Shown piece after piece: positions 1 to 6,917 of a stretch of 23,495 bases of DNA. Location of the stretch: the NCBI GenBank assembly GCA_013360825.1, contig JABWAY010000018.1, forward strand, positions 1-23,495, given 5' to 3'. Position 1 is the first letter of the stretch, and each line of letters opens with the position of its first letter. The translations under genes and the position numbers were made by a program. The stretch is from Candidatus Brocadiia bacterium (GTDB lineage Bacteria; Planctomycetota; MHYJ01; WSZJ01). A model generated the notes under the pieces. The model was not told the origin of the DNA. It did no database searches and saw only the letters and a list, made by a program, of their open reading frames with translations.

Positions 1-236
1 CTGATGATGATCACCGCCTCGTCGCGCTGGTGGTCGGACAGCCAGTCGAGCAGGGCGAGGCCGTTGGCGTCGGGGAGGCGATAGTCGAGCAGGAGCAGCG
101 CGTAGCGCTGCTTCTCGAGGCGACCGACCGCCTCGCCGATGCTGCCGCATTCGTCGAAGAGGCGCCCGGGGCGGGCGAGTACGTGCGGAAAGGTGCGGCG
201 CAGGGCCGGATCGTCATCGACGATCAGGATGCGCAC
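1..236 (-). CDS. Response regulator receiver domain protein, C-terminus cut by window edge
   Basis: The minus strand from a GTG at 236 reads VRILIVDDDPALRR and continues open to base 1 (78 codons seen). This is the start of a CheY-like receiver domain: the acidic cluster D7-D9 binds Mg, and LLLLDYRLPDANG carries the likely phospho-acceptor Asp51. An ATG further upstream (about 259) is out of frame. GTG is chosen because it puts the first beta strand at residue 2 and because GGAG lies about 7 nt upstream. The output domain is outside the window, so the target and type (NtrC, OmpR, NarL or stand-alone) cannot be told. It follows rsmH on the same strand after 73 bp, with no partner histidine kinase visible. 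Confidence 0.85.
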   Translation of the reverse strand, partial: MRILIVDDDPALRRTFPHVLARPGRLFDECGSIGEAVGRLEKQRYALLLLDYRLPDANGLALLDWLSDHQRDEAVIII

Positions 237-309
237 GCGATGCTCCGATTGGAATCATGATCGCAGGTCGGGGGAGCGGGAACAAGGGCGAGAGAGGACG
301 TCGTCCGGG

Positions 310-1248
310 TCAGCGGACGCCCGAGCGCACCGCCCAGCGCATCCGCGCGGACCAGCTGCGCGGATTCGCCTCCTGCTCCGCATCTCCCGGGAGCACGGGA
401 TCCTCGGCGATCTTCGAGTAGAGCCCCTGGGAGCGCCCCTCCTTGAACGACGTTTTCACCAGACGGTCCTCTCCGCTGTGGAAGGAGATGACGGCGACGC
501 GGCCGCCCGGGCGGAGGCAGGAGGGGAGGAAGGCCAGGAGCGCCGCCAGATTCTCCATCTCCCGGTTGACGAGCATGCGGACGGCCTGGAAGGTCAGCGC
601 CGCCGGGTGCAGCCGCCCCCAGCCCCGCGACGGCACGGGGATTCCCTTGGCCTGGCAGACGAGCGAGACCAGGCGGGATGTCGTGTCGACGGGGCGACTG
701 AGCCGTGCCATGGCGATGATCCGGGCGATCGCCGCCGCGTCGGGCTCGTCGCCCAGCTCGCGAAGCGCCGTGGCGAGGTTGGCCTCCGTGATTTCGTCCA
801 GAAGCGCTCCCGCCGTCCGCCCGCGCGTCGGGTCCATGCGCATGTCCAGCCGTGCCGGCCGAAGATAGGAGAATCCGCGCGCCGCCTGGTCGATCTGGGT
901 CGACGAGACGCCGAGATCCGCGACCAGCGCGTCCACGCCGTCGATCCCGAGCGTCGCCAGGGCGCGGGGAAGGCCGGCGAAGTTGGCGTGCTGCAGGTCG
1001 AATCGAAGCCCCGTCGCCGCCAGCTCCAGCTGCGCCTGCGTCAGATTTTCCGGGTCGAGGTCGAGCCCCACGAGCCGCCCGCGCTTCCCGACCGCCTTGA
1101 GGAGCGGCACCGCGTGCCCCGCCAGGCCCAGGGTCACGTCCGCCACGATGTCGCCGCGGCGCAGCGCGAGCGCCTCGCGGACTTCCTCGAGGAGAACCGG
1201 GACGTGCTCGCGCGACTTCGGCCGCGGCCGGGAAGTGCGTCCGCTCAA
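310..1248 (-). CDS. rsmH: 16S rRNA (cytosine1402-N4)-methyltransferase RsmH, divergent
   Basis: RsmH uses S-adenosylmethionine to methylate N4 of C1402 in the 16S rRNA decoding centre. The 312-residue product has the usual family length and motif order: HVPVLLEEV near residue 15, the SAM-binding loop DVTLGLAGHA (37-46), GLDLDPENL (61-69), LGVSSTQID and RGFSY (about 112-130), LHPAALTFQAVR (about 213-224) and AVISFHSGEDR (252-262). Two hallmark motifs are altered: the loop is usually GGGGH and the last motif usually HSLEDR. The start is a TTG whose last two bases belong to the TGA stop of the upstream lipoprotein gene (TTGA overlap), implying translational coupling; no strong Shine-Dalgarno is visible. 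It is not in a division/cell-wall (dcw) cluster, the usual rsmH setting. The open frame runs far upstream, but that part is a shadow of the neighbouring gene. Confidence 0.88.
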   Translation of the reverse strand: MSGRTSRPRPKSREHVPVLLEEVREALALRRGDIVADVTLGLAGHAVPLLKAVGKRGRLVGLDLDPENLTQAQLELAATGLRFDLQHANFAGLPRALATLGIDGVDALVADLGVSSTQIDQAARGFSYLRPARLDMRMDPTRGRTAGALLDEITEANLATALRELGDEPDAAAIARIIAMARLSRPVDTTSRLVSLVCQAKGIPVPSRGWGRLHPAALTFQAVRMLVNREMENLAALLAFLPSCLRPGGRVAVISFHSGEDRLVKTSFKEGRSQGLYSKIAEDPVLPGDAEQEANPRSWSARMRWAVRSGVR

Positions 1249-2408
1249 TTCCGGGGCGCCCCCGCGTCGCGGCAGCGCTTCAGGATCATCAGCGCGTAGG
1301 CCGTTCCGTACGGCTTGTGGAAGTCCCACATCCCGAAATCCCACCACGACCCGTCCTCTTCCTGTTTCGGGCGGATCAGGTCGGACAGCCGGCGTCCGAA
1401 GTCCCGCGCCTCCGCGGGCGGGACGATGGCCAGCAGGCGGGAGGCGTAGTAGTGGCCGAAGTAGTAGAAGTACCCCGCCACCGCGTAGTACGCCTCGTGC
1501 GGGTACGGCCGCTTCCGCCCGCACTCCAGGAATCCCTGCAGCTTGAACAGCTGCTCGAACGCGCGGCTGATTTCCGGGATGTCGACGACCTTCGATCCGC
1601 ACTCCCACAGCGCATCGTTGCAGCACTGCGTCCGGCCCAGGCTTCCCGGCGGGCGGTTGATCGAGCCCATCGGGTAGTAGCGCCAGTCGTAGCTGTAGAG
1701 GTACGTCCCCTCGAGTGTCCGGCATTTCTCCACCAGCCTCAGCGCCTGCTTCACGAGGGGCGCGGGCACCGCGATTCCCGCATCCGCCGCCTCCTTGAGC
1801 GCGATCAGCCCGGCAGCGGTGCCGAAACTGGTCGACTCCATCGAGGGGCGGCGCGTCTGGGCGGCGAAATCGTAGTAGTTCCACCCGCCCCAGCAGGTCG
1901 CGTAGCGCTCCATCAGGTCCACCGTGTCGGTCGCCGCACGCACCAGCCGCTCCTTCCGGGCCGGGTCGGTTTCCTGCCGGATCGCCAGCGCCAGGGCCTG
2001 GAGCGCGTACGTATGCCCCCAGATGTTGTAGATCTGATCCTGCGTGCTGCGCCGGAGCTTCATCCCGTCCCCGGCCAGCCAGTCTTCCCCCCGCACCGCC
2101 GCCGCGAGGGCCTCGGGCGTCCCGATTTCGCGGAGCGCCAGCGCACAGAGGCCGGTGGTGGCCACCTGGAACGCGCGGTGGGATCCCGGGGCCGTGGCAT
2201 AAATGTCCCACCCGAGGGGACGAACCCCGGTCCCCCAGTATCCCTTCGGACGCTGCTCGCGCAGCAGATACGCCACCCCGTCGTCGATCGCCTGGTCGAG
2301 CGAGCGCTCCCGGACCGGCTGCTGCTCGAGCGGGAGCGGCTCCGGCTGCGGGTCGGAAACGCACCCGGAGAGCAGCACGGCCGCGAAGAGCGCCTGAATC
2401 GTCTTCAT
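1245..2408 (-). CDS. Squalene-cyclase-fold (prenyltransferase/squalene oxidase repeat) lipoprotein
   Basis: 387 residues. It begins MKTIQALFAAVLLSGC, a lipoprotein signal with lipobox LSGC (Cys16), so it should be lipid-anchored outside the cytoplasmic membrane. The body has alpha/alpha-toroid repeats of the squalene/hopene cyclase superfamily: an EQRPKGYWGTG segment early, GGWNYYDFA in the middle and EEDGSWWDFGMWDF near the C-terminus, all resembling QW repeats. I see no DxDD motif, the proton donor of true hopene cyclases, so terpene cyclisation is unlikely; the substrate is unknown. ATG 2408 is preceded by GAGG 5 nt upstream. Only 8 bp separate it from the membrane-fusion gene upstream, and its TGA overlaps the rsmH start, so these three genes look cotranscribed. 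A second member of the superfamily lies at 15553-16641. Confidence 0.82.
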   Translation of the reverse strand: MKTIQALFAAVLLSGCVSDPQPEPLPLEQQPVRERSLDQAIDDGVAYLLREQRPKGYWGTGVRPLGWDIYATAPGSHRAFQVATTGLCALALREIGTPEALAAAVRGEDWLAGDGMKLRRSTQDQIYNIWGHTYALQALALAIRQETDPARKERLVRAATDTVDLMERYATCWGGWNYYDFAAQTRRPSMESTSFGTAAGLIALKEAADAGIAVPAPLVKQALRLVEKCRTLEGTYLYSYDWRYYPMGSINRPPGSLGRTQCCNDALWECGSKVVDIPEISRAFEQLFKLQGFLECGRKRPYPHEAYYAVAGYFYYFGHYYASRLLAIVPPAEARDFGRRLSDLIRPKQEEDGSWWDFGMWDFHKPYGTAYALMILKRCRDAGAPRN

Positions 2409-2416
2409 CTCTACCT

Positions 2417-3844
2417 CTACTTTTTCGGCGCGTTCACGAGGATGGTCTCGCCGCCCTTCAGCCCCGACCGGATCTCCCAGGCCTGCCCGTTCGTCGCGCC
2501 CAGGGCGACTTCCACGGCGGTGTCGGTCTTCCCGTCGGTCGTCCAGACGCAGGTCCGGCCGTTGTTCGAGCCCACCGCCGTCGCGGGCACGAGGAGGACG
2601 TCCTTCAGGTCTCCGCCCTGCAGCGTCACCCGGCATTTCATCCCGGGCACCAGCGACGGATCCGCGCGGTCGAGGTCGATCACGGCCGGGAACAGCCCGC
2701 CGATCGGAATCGGGGAAACCGAACGGACCTTTCCGCCGAGCCGGGTCGCCGGGTTGGAGAGCGGCGCGGCGAGGGTGGTGCGGGCACCGGAAGCGATGGA
2801 CACCTTGTCCTCCGGCACGGACACGCGGATCGACAGGGCGCCGGACGAGGGGACGAGCGTGAGGTGGACCTGGTTCGCCGCGATCTTCTCGCCGACCCGG
2901 AGCGCCCGGATCAGGTCGTCCGTGGTCGTCCAGTTGCCGGCCATGCACTGTCCGACGAACACCTGCCCGTCGGCGGGGGCCGTGATCGTGAGGCGGTCGC
3001 CGTCGGCCTTCAGCTTCGACAGTGCATCGGCCTGCCGGTCGCGCTCCATCCGCGCGCGGACCACCGACGTTTCCCTCTGGACCTTCGCATTCACCAGCCC
3101 GGACTTCGTCGAGGCCAGCTGGATTTTCGCCGCCTCGACCGCCTGCTCCGCGCGCTCCTTCGCCCGCGGATGCTCCCAGTCCGGCGTCTTCTTCGACTCC
3201 TTGCGCCGCATCTCCAGGTAGGTCTTCGCGTTCTCCAGCGAGCGGCGCGCCCGGTTCCGCACGATGTCGGCGGTCTCCGTCGTGAGCTCCTCGGACTTGT
3301 ACATGTCCTCCAGCTGCTTCAACTCCTCCTCCTGGTCCTTCACGTTGTCCTCGGAATTCTTCATCCAGAGGTCGTTCATCTTCAGCATGTGCGGGCCGTC
3401 CATCTCGTTGAACCACTGCAGGGATTTCTCGGCGTCGCGAAGCGCGTCTTCCGAACCCTTGAGCGACAGCGCATCCTGCCGGTCCCCGTACTGCACGGCT
3501 TCCTCCGCGGCCTTCAGCGCCGCCTCGGCTCCCCGGAATTCGTTCTCGGCCGCGGCCACGGCCTTCCGCCACGGCGCGGGATCGCACTTGAGGAGCACCG
3601 CGCCCTTCTTCACCTGCGCCCCGTGCGCCGCCGCCTGGACGATCTGGAGATCCCCGGAATAGGAATCGAAACGGTACTTCGCCTCGAAGCTGTCCGCCGA
3701 CTCGAAGGCGCCCTCGAGTTCGACCGCGAGGCTGAGGTCACCCTTTGCGACCACCGCCGTCTGGCGGGCGGTGTCGTCGGATGCGGCGTGAAGGGCGATG
3801 CCGAGCGCCACGACGGGCGCGAGGACGGCGGACAGACGCTTCAT
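2417..3844 (-). CDS. HlyD/RND-type periplasmic membrane-fusion (adaptor) protein
   Basis: 475 residues with an N-terminal signal peptide (about 1-22), then a barrel-sandwich half around residues 30-90 (KGDLSLAVELEGAFES, then GAQVKKGAVLLKCDP). A long alpha-helical hairpin rich in Glu, Lys and Ala runs from about 95 to 270. The returning half is ITAPADGQVFVGQ near residue 300, followed by beta domains with SIRVSVPEDK and KCRVTLQGGD. This layout is that of adaptors linking an inner-membrane transporter to an outer-membrane channel. No RND, MFS or ABC transporter is adjacent; the neighbours are clpS and a cyclase-fold lipoprotein, so its partner is elsewhere or it does another job. The start has a clear GGAGGA 8 nt upstream. 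A -10-like TACATT sits 43 nt before the start in the gap after clpS. Confidence 0.85.
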   Translation of the reverse strand: MKRLSAVLAPVVALGIALHAASDDTARQTAVVAKGDLSLAVELEGAFESADSFEAKYRFDSYSGDLQIVQAAAHGAQVKKGAVLLKCDPAPWRKAVAAAENEFRGAEAALKAAEEAVQYGDRQDALSLKGSEDALRDAEKSLQWFNEMDGPHMLKMNDLWMKNSEDNVKDQEEELKQLEDMYKSEELTTETADIVRNRARRSLENAKTYLEMRRKESKKTPDWEHPRAKERAEQAVEAAKIQLASTKSGLVNAKVQRETSVVRARMERDRQADALSKLKADGDRLTITAPADGQVFVGQCMAGNWTTTDDLIRALRVGEKIAANQVHLTLVPSSGALSIRVSVPEDKVSIASGARTTLAAPLSNPATRLGGKVRSVSPIPIGGLFPAVIDLDRADPSLVPGMKCRVTLQGGDLKDVLLVPATAVGSNNGRTCVWTTDGKTDTAVEVALGATNGQAWEIRSGLKGGETILVNAPKK

Positions 3845-3887
3845 CGAAAATTCCTCCGGTTTCGTGTGGGATTTGCGGGAAGCCGGG

Positions 3888-3893
3888 AATGTA
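3888..3893 (-). promoter_or_regulatory. Candidate -10 element (TACATT) for the membrane-fusion gene
   Basis: TACATT on the minus strand, in the context GGTACATTCCCGG, lies in the 76-bp gap between clpS and the membrane-fusion gene, 43 nt before its ATG. It is an A/T-rich island in very GC-rich DNA and fits the TAnnnT series seen elsewhere in the window. No convincing -35 is visible. Confidence 0.4.
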
Positions 3894-3920
3894 CCAGATG
3901 GCGGCCGGGGACGCGGCCGA

Positions 3921-4241
3921 CTATTCCCCCGGTTCGAGGGAAAAGGTGAGCGGGTAGCGGCGGGCGCGGGCGGAGGAGTGGGCGCGGTCGACGTGGAATT
4001 CCGCCTGCTCCTTCGTCTCGACGGCGACGAGGGCCGCGCCGGAGAGATGGGCCTCCAGCATGATGCGGACGGCCTGGACGAGGCCGATCGCCCAGAATTC
4101 GCGGAGGGTGGAGACGACGAAGTCCATCGGCGTCACGTCGTCGTTATGGATGATGACGCGCCAGAGGGGGGACAGGCGCGTCCGCGTCTCCGAGTCGGGG
4201 AGGACGGCGGGCGGCCGCGGCGCGAGGGTGGGTCCCGGCAT
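3921..4241 (-). CDS. clpS: ATP-dependent Clp protease adaptor protein ClpS
   Basis: 106 residues. ClpS binds proteins with destabilising N-terminal residues (N-degrons) and hands them to ClpA/ClpC-ClpP. The core has WRVIIHNDDVTPMDFVV (about 27-43), whose Asn-Asp-Asp and Met line the N-degron pocket in characterised members, followed by a helix with LEAHLSGAALVAVETKEQAE. The His of LEAH matches the conserved pocket His, so ligand binding looks intact. The N-terminal 25 residues are flexible and Pro-rich, as usual. No clpA or clpC is adjacent. The ATG has no good Shine-Dalgarno; a TAGAAT hexamer ends only 6 nt upstream, suggesting a leaderless transcript. It lies 33 bp after the selenoprotein gene. 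Confidence 0.93.
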   Translation of the reverse strand: MPGPTLAPRPPAVLPDSETRTRLSPLWRVIIHNDDVTPMDFVVSTLREFWAIGLVQAVRIMLEAHLSGAALVAVETKEQAEFHVDRAHSSARARRYPLTFSLEPGE

Positions 4242-4247
4242 TCCCGC

Positions 4248-4253
4248 ATTCTA
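4248..4253 (-). promoter_or_regulatory. Candidate -10 element (TAGAAT) for clpS, leaderless spacing
   Basis: On the minus strand CGGTAGAATGCGGGA is followed directly by the clpS ATG. A -10 ending 6 nt before the start codon would place the transcription start at or beside the A of ATG. The hexamer sits in the 33-bp gap after the selenoprotein stop, so clpS may be transcribed independently. No -35 is recognisable. Confidence 0.5.
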
Positions 4254-4274
4254 CCGCGCGCCCCGCGGCGCGGA

Positions 4275-5540
4275 TCAGGGGATGACGTCCATCCTGACCT
4301 TCACCTCCCTGCCGTCGCGCAGCAGGCGCAGGTCGACGGACTCGCCGGCGCGGCGGGTGAAGCGGAACCAGGTCTGGAAGTGGACGGAGCTCTGCCAGTC
4401 GGACTGTCCGGCGGCGGAGAGGAGGATGTCGCCCTTGCGGATTCCGGCCTTTTTCGCGTTGCGCCCGTCCTCGGGGTGGTCCCCCCACTCGATGATGTAC
4501 TGGACCTTGAGGGTGAATGCGTCGGCGGCGAGACCGAGTTTTTTCTTTTCATCCGCCGAGAGGGGCGGCCCTCCGAACCCCGGATTCGGACGCAACTGCC
4601 ACATGAAGGGCCTCCAGGAGTACTCCAGCGGCCCGACCTCCTTCCACCCCTTCGGCAGCGTCACCGTCATCGAACGGGGCTCGCCGCCGCGCTCGATCTC
4701 CAGCTTCAGCGCCCCCCCCTTCGCATCCACCCGGTCCAGGAACCACTGGATGTCCGGCTCCGTGAGCACGCGCGTCCCGTTCGCCGACCGTACCACGTCC
4801 CCCGCGCGGAGTCCGGTGCGGTCCGCCGGGGATCCCTTCCTCACCGTCGCGATGCGGGCGGGGGACTCGACGTCGAGGGTGAAACCCGCCTGGGAGGGGA
4901 GGGGCCAGATCCAGCGCCCGTCCGGGGTCCAGGTCCTGTCCGAGATCGCCTGCTCCCGTTCTGCGTCGTGAACCATGTGGCAGTGGATGCAGTCCGGGAC
5001 CTTCGTCTTCTTCGTGCGCGCGGCGAAAGCCGGGATGTCGAGGATGGTGCGCCGGGGAAGGGGCTTCGGCGGCCTGGGAGACTTTGCGTAGGCCTCGTGG
5101 GTGGCGACGCCGTCCCGGAGGAGCTGGACGAGGGCGGCCTGGGACAGGTGTCCGTCCGCGGAGGTGTGATCCCGGGAGCCGTACCGGTGATAGATCGTTC
5201 CGTCGGCATTCATCAGGAGGACGCTGAACGTCAGGTCGAAGTCAAACCGGTAGACGTTCAGGTCGACGGTGGCCATGTCGACGACCCGGACGGGAATGTA
5301 GGGGGCGGCGGCCTTCGTGAACTCTCCGGTCGGACGGGCAACCTGCCCGTCGAAGGAGGCGCAGTCCTTTCAGGACTCTCACCGGAAAACAATGAGCAGC
5401 GGGCGTCCTTCGCTCTTTGCCCGGGCGCGTGCGGCCTCGAGGTCATCCTGCCAGGCGAACGCCGGTTCCTCCGCGGCGGGGCGGAGGCTGAAGGGGAGGA
5501 GAGCCGCGAGGGCGAGGGCCGGCAGGAGGCGGCGGGTCAT
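4275..5540 (-). CDS. Thioredoxin-like / cytochrome c motif / PDZ selenoprotein with two predicted selenocysteines (UxxU)
   Basis: Read through two in-frame UGA codons, this gene encodes 421 residues. ATG 5540 has GGAG 7 nt upstream. Residues 1-23 are a signal peptide (MTRRLLPALALAALLPF...), so the protein is exported. A thioredoxin-like segment follows: GRPLLIVFR, then U54-E-S-U57-K-D-C60, then ASFDGQVA. The UGAs sit exactly where the family's CxxC cysteines belong and the frame stays coding on both sides. A SECIS-like hairpin lies downstream at 5333-5351. Later come CIHCH (184-188), a c-type haem attachment motif, a PDZ domain (about 229-270, GSPADRTGLRAGDVV) and a second PDZ-like segment (about 359-410, KAGIRKGDILL). 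A conventional caller would start at ATG 5276 and lose the signal peptide and redox centre. I recall a planctomycete family named Trx7/PDZ (seleno)protein, which this fits. Redox or haem-linked periplasmic sensing is inferred; the substrate is unknown. Confidence 0.88.
5333..5351 (-). promoter_or_regulatory. Predicted bacterial SECIS element
   Basis: On the minus strand GACGGGC-AGGTT-GCCCGTC folds into a perfect 7-bp stem with a 5-nt loop. The loop has G at positions 2-3 followed by UU. A bacterial SECIS bound by SelB needs an apical loop with an early G, placed about 16-37 nt after the UGA. Here the loop starts 25 nt after the second UGA (5370-5372) and 34 nt after the first (5379-5381). The AGGU loop resembles the E. 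coli fdhF SECIS loop as I remember it. The stem is inside the coding sequence and encodes DGQVARP. Confidence 0.8.
5363..5377 (-). promoter_or_regulatory. Hairpin overlapping the second selenocysteine UGA
   Basis: On the minus strand AGTCCT-GAA-AGGACT is a perfect 6-bp stem with a 3-nt loop, starting one base after the first UGA. The second UGA (5370-5372) spans the stem/loop border. It is too close to the first UGA to be that codon's SECIS. It may arise by chance or may pause the ribosome between the two UGAs. Confidence 0.4.
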
Positions 5541-5629
5541 GGAATCGCTCCGGAACGGGGATGCTGTGAGGACGGTCCGGGGTCGCTGCTGTTACGCGGA
5601 CTCCGGAAATCGCCCGGGAGCGGGACCTG

Positions 5630-6766
5630 TCACGCCCCGCCCCCGGCCTTCCAGGCCTCGTAGGCGGCGACGAACGCGGGGTCCCGCCGTGCGAGATTCT
5701 CCCGGTCGATCTTGCCGCTCCGTGTCATGAGGACCCACGCGAGTTCCATCGGGTGAAGCCCCATGTCCTTCCCGGCATTCTCGAACCACTCCATGCTGAC
5801 CTGCGCCGCCGCCTGGAGATCGTCCGCCTTCGGCCTGCGTTCGGCCTCAAATGCGGCGAGCCCGGCGGGGACGGAGCCCCTGGTTTCGAGCGCGCCGAAC
5901 AGCGCGATGGCGTCCTCGAGGGCGAGGCGGGTCCCGGAGCCGATCGAAAAGTGCGCGGTGTGGAGCGCATCGCCGATCAGAACCATGTTCCCGTGCGTCC
6001 AGTGCGCGTTCCGGATCCGCTGGAAGTTGATCCAGGCGGACTTGTTCGACAGGAGCGGGGCGCCCCGGAGATCCTTCGCGAAGACCTGCTCGAGATAGGC
6101 GCGGGCCGCGGGTTCCTCCTTCCGGTCCATTCCCGCCGCCGCCCACGTGACGGGGTCGCATTCGACGATGAAAGTCGAGGTGTCGGCGTTGAACTTGTAC
6201 GAGTGGGCGATCCACAGCCCGTGCTCGTTCGGGCGGAACGTCAGGGTCAGGCCGTGGAACAGCGTCCGCGTCCCGTACCAGATGTACTTGTTGGGGCGGA
6301 CCTGGATGTCGGGCTGAAAATGCGCCGCGAGCGTCCGGCGGGTGGAGGAATTGACGCCGTCCGCGACCACGACCAGGTCGTATCCCTTCCAGTCGCCCGG
6401 ATCAATCAACTCCCGCCCGAATTCCAGGACCACGCCGGCGGCCGCGCAGTGTTTCTGGAGGATCTGCAGCATCGCGAGCCGCTGGATGCCGCTGAAGCGG
6501 TTGCCCCGGATGGAGATGCGCGTGTCGCGGTGCACGACGTCGACGTTGTCCCAGGTCTGGTACGCGGCGGTCATGTCCCGCCAGGTCGGCTCGTCGGTAT
6601 CGCGGAGGTAGTTCTGCGTCTTGTCGTTGAACACCACCCCCCACCCGAACGTCGCGTCCGGGGCGTTCCGCTCGACGACACGGACCGCCCAGTCCGGATG
6701 CTTTTTCTTCGCCAGAAGGGAGAAGTAGAGGCCGGCCGGTCCGCCGCCGATGACCAGGATGTTCAT
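5630..6766 (-). CDS. FAD-dependent aromatic monooxygenase, VioD / anthraniloyl- or salicylyl-CoA hydroxylase type
   Basis: 378 residues of a class A flavin monooxygenase. The N-terminal Rossmann fold is MNILVIGGGPAGLYFSLLAK (GGGPAG at 7-12), followed by VVERNAP and FGWGVVFNDKT. The FGWGVV motif is typical of the VioD (tryptophan hydroxylase) and anthraniloyl/salicylyl-CoA monooxygenase branch rather than of phenol or p-hydroxybenzoate hydroxylases. Other motifs are VVVADGVNSSTR, NKYIWYGT, FIVEC and the FAD-ribityl motif LIGDALHTAHFSIGSG. The length equals the hydroxylase half only; the C-terminal old-yellow-enzyme half of anthraniloyl-CoA monooxygenases is absent. The substrate is probably an indole, anthranilate or acyl-CoA-linked aromatic, which the window cannot settle. 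ATG 6766 is preceded by GGGGAGG at good spacing. A TACAAT -10 lies 89 nt upstream. Confidence 0.83.
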   Translation of the reverse strand: MNILVIGGGPAGLYFSLLAKKKHPDWAVRVVERNAPDATFGWGVVFNDKTQNYLRDTDEPTWRDMTAAYQTWDNVDVVHRDTRISIRGNRFSGIQRLAMLQILQKHCAAAGVVLEFGRELIDPGDWKGYDLVVVADGVNSSTRRTLAAHFQPDIQVRPNKYIWYGTRTLFHGLTLTFRPNEHGLWIAHSYKFNADTSTFIVECDPVTWAAAGMDRKEEPAARAYLEQVFAKDLRGAPLLSNKSAWINFQRIRNAHWTHGNMVLIGDALHTAHFSIGSGTRLALEDAIALFGALETRGSVPAGLAAFEAERRPKADDLQAAAQVSMEWFENAGKDMGLHPMELAWVLMTRSGKIDRENLARRDPAFVAAYEAWKAGGGA

Positions 6767-6855
6767 CCAGCCTCCCCGAAAGACGACCGCGCCCGCCGTC
6801 CCGGCGCCGATGCCGGTGAGGACTCCGCCGGCGGGCGCCCGGCGATCCGGGACGG

Positions 6856-6861
6856 ATTGTA
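6856..6861 (-). promoter_or_regulatory. Candidate -10 element (TACAAT) for the flavin monooxygenase
   Basis: TACAAT on the minus strand, in the context CCCTACAATCCG, lies in the 151-bp gap between thiI and the monooxygenase. It predicts an RNA leader of about 80 nt that ends in the GGGGAGG ribosome site. TTCCCC lies 17 bp upstream, but its role as a -35 is a guess. Confidence 0.45.
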
Positions 6862-6917
6862 GGGGGCGCAGGTCCCGCGGGGAAGGAAAGCGGGCCGGCG
6901 GGCGCCCGGCCCCGCCG

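Noticed and set aside
1249..2364. Long open frame extending rsmH upstream to 2364
   Set aside because: It is the shadow of the cyclase-fold lipoprotein in another frame. The encoded residues are Gly/Arg/Ala-rich without RsmH homology.
139..3949. Long plus-strand open frames opposite the minus-strand genes (139-1299, 1317-3221, 2864-3949)
   Set aside because: Their translations are Arg/Ala/Pro/Gly-rich with no recognisable motif, while the minus strand carries clear families. Long antisense frames are expected at this GC content.
5276..5540. Treating the thioredoxin/PDZ gene as a pseudogene or as starting at ATG 5276
   Set aside because: The stops fall exactly on the two redox positions, the frame is intact on both sides, a signal peptide and ribosome site exist at 5540, and a SECIS-like hairpin is at the right distance.
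6862..6917. GC-rich inverted repeat after thiI as a terminator
   Set aside because: The repeat (GCCGG...CCGGC on the minus strand) has only a short, interrupted T-rich tail and GC-rich palindromes are common here.
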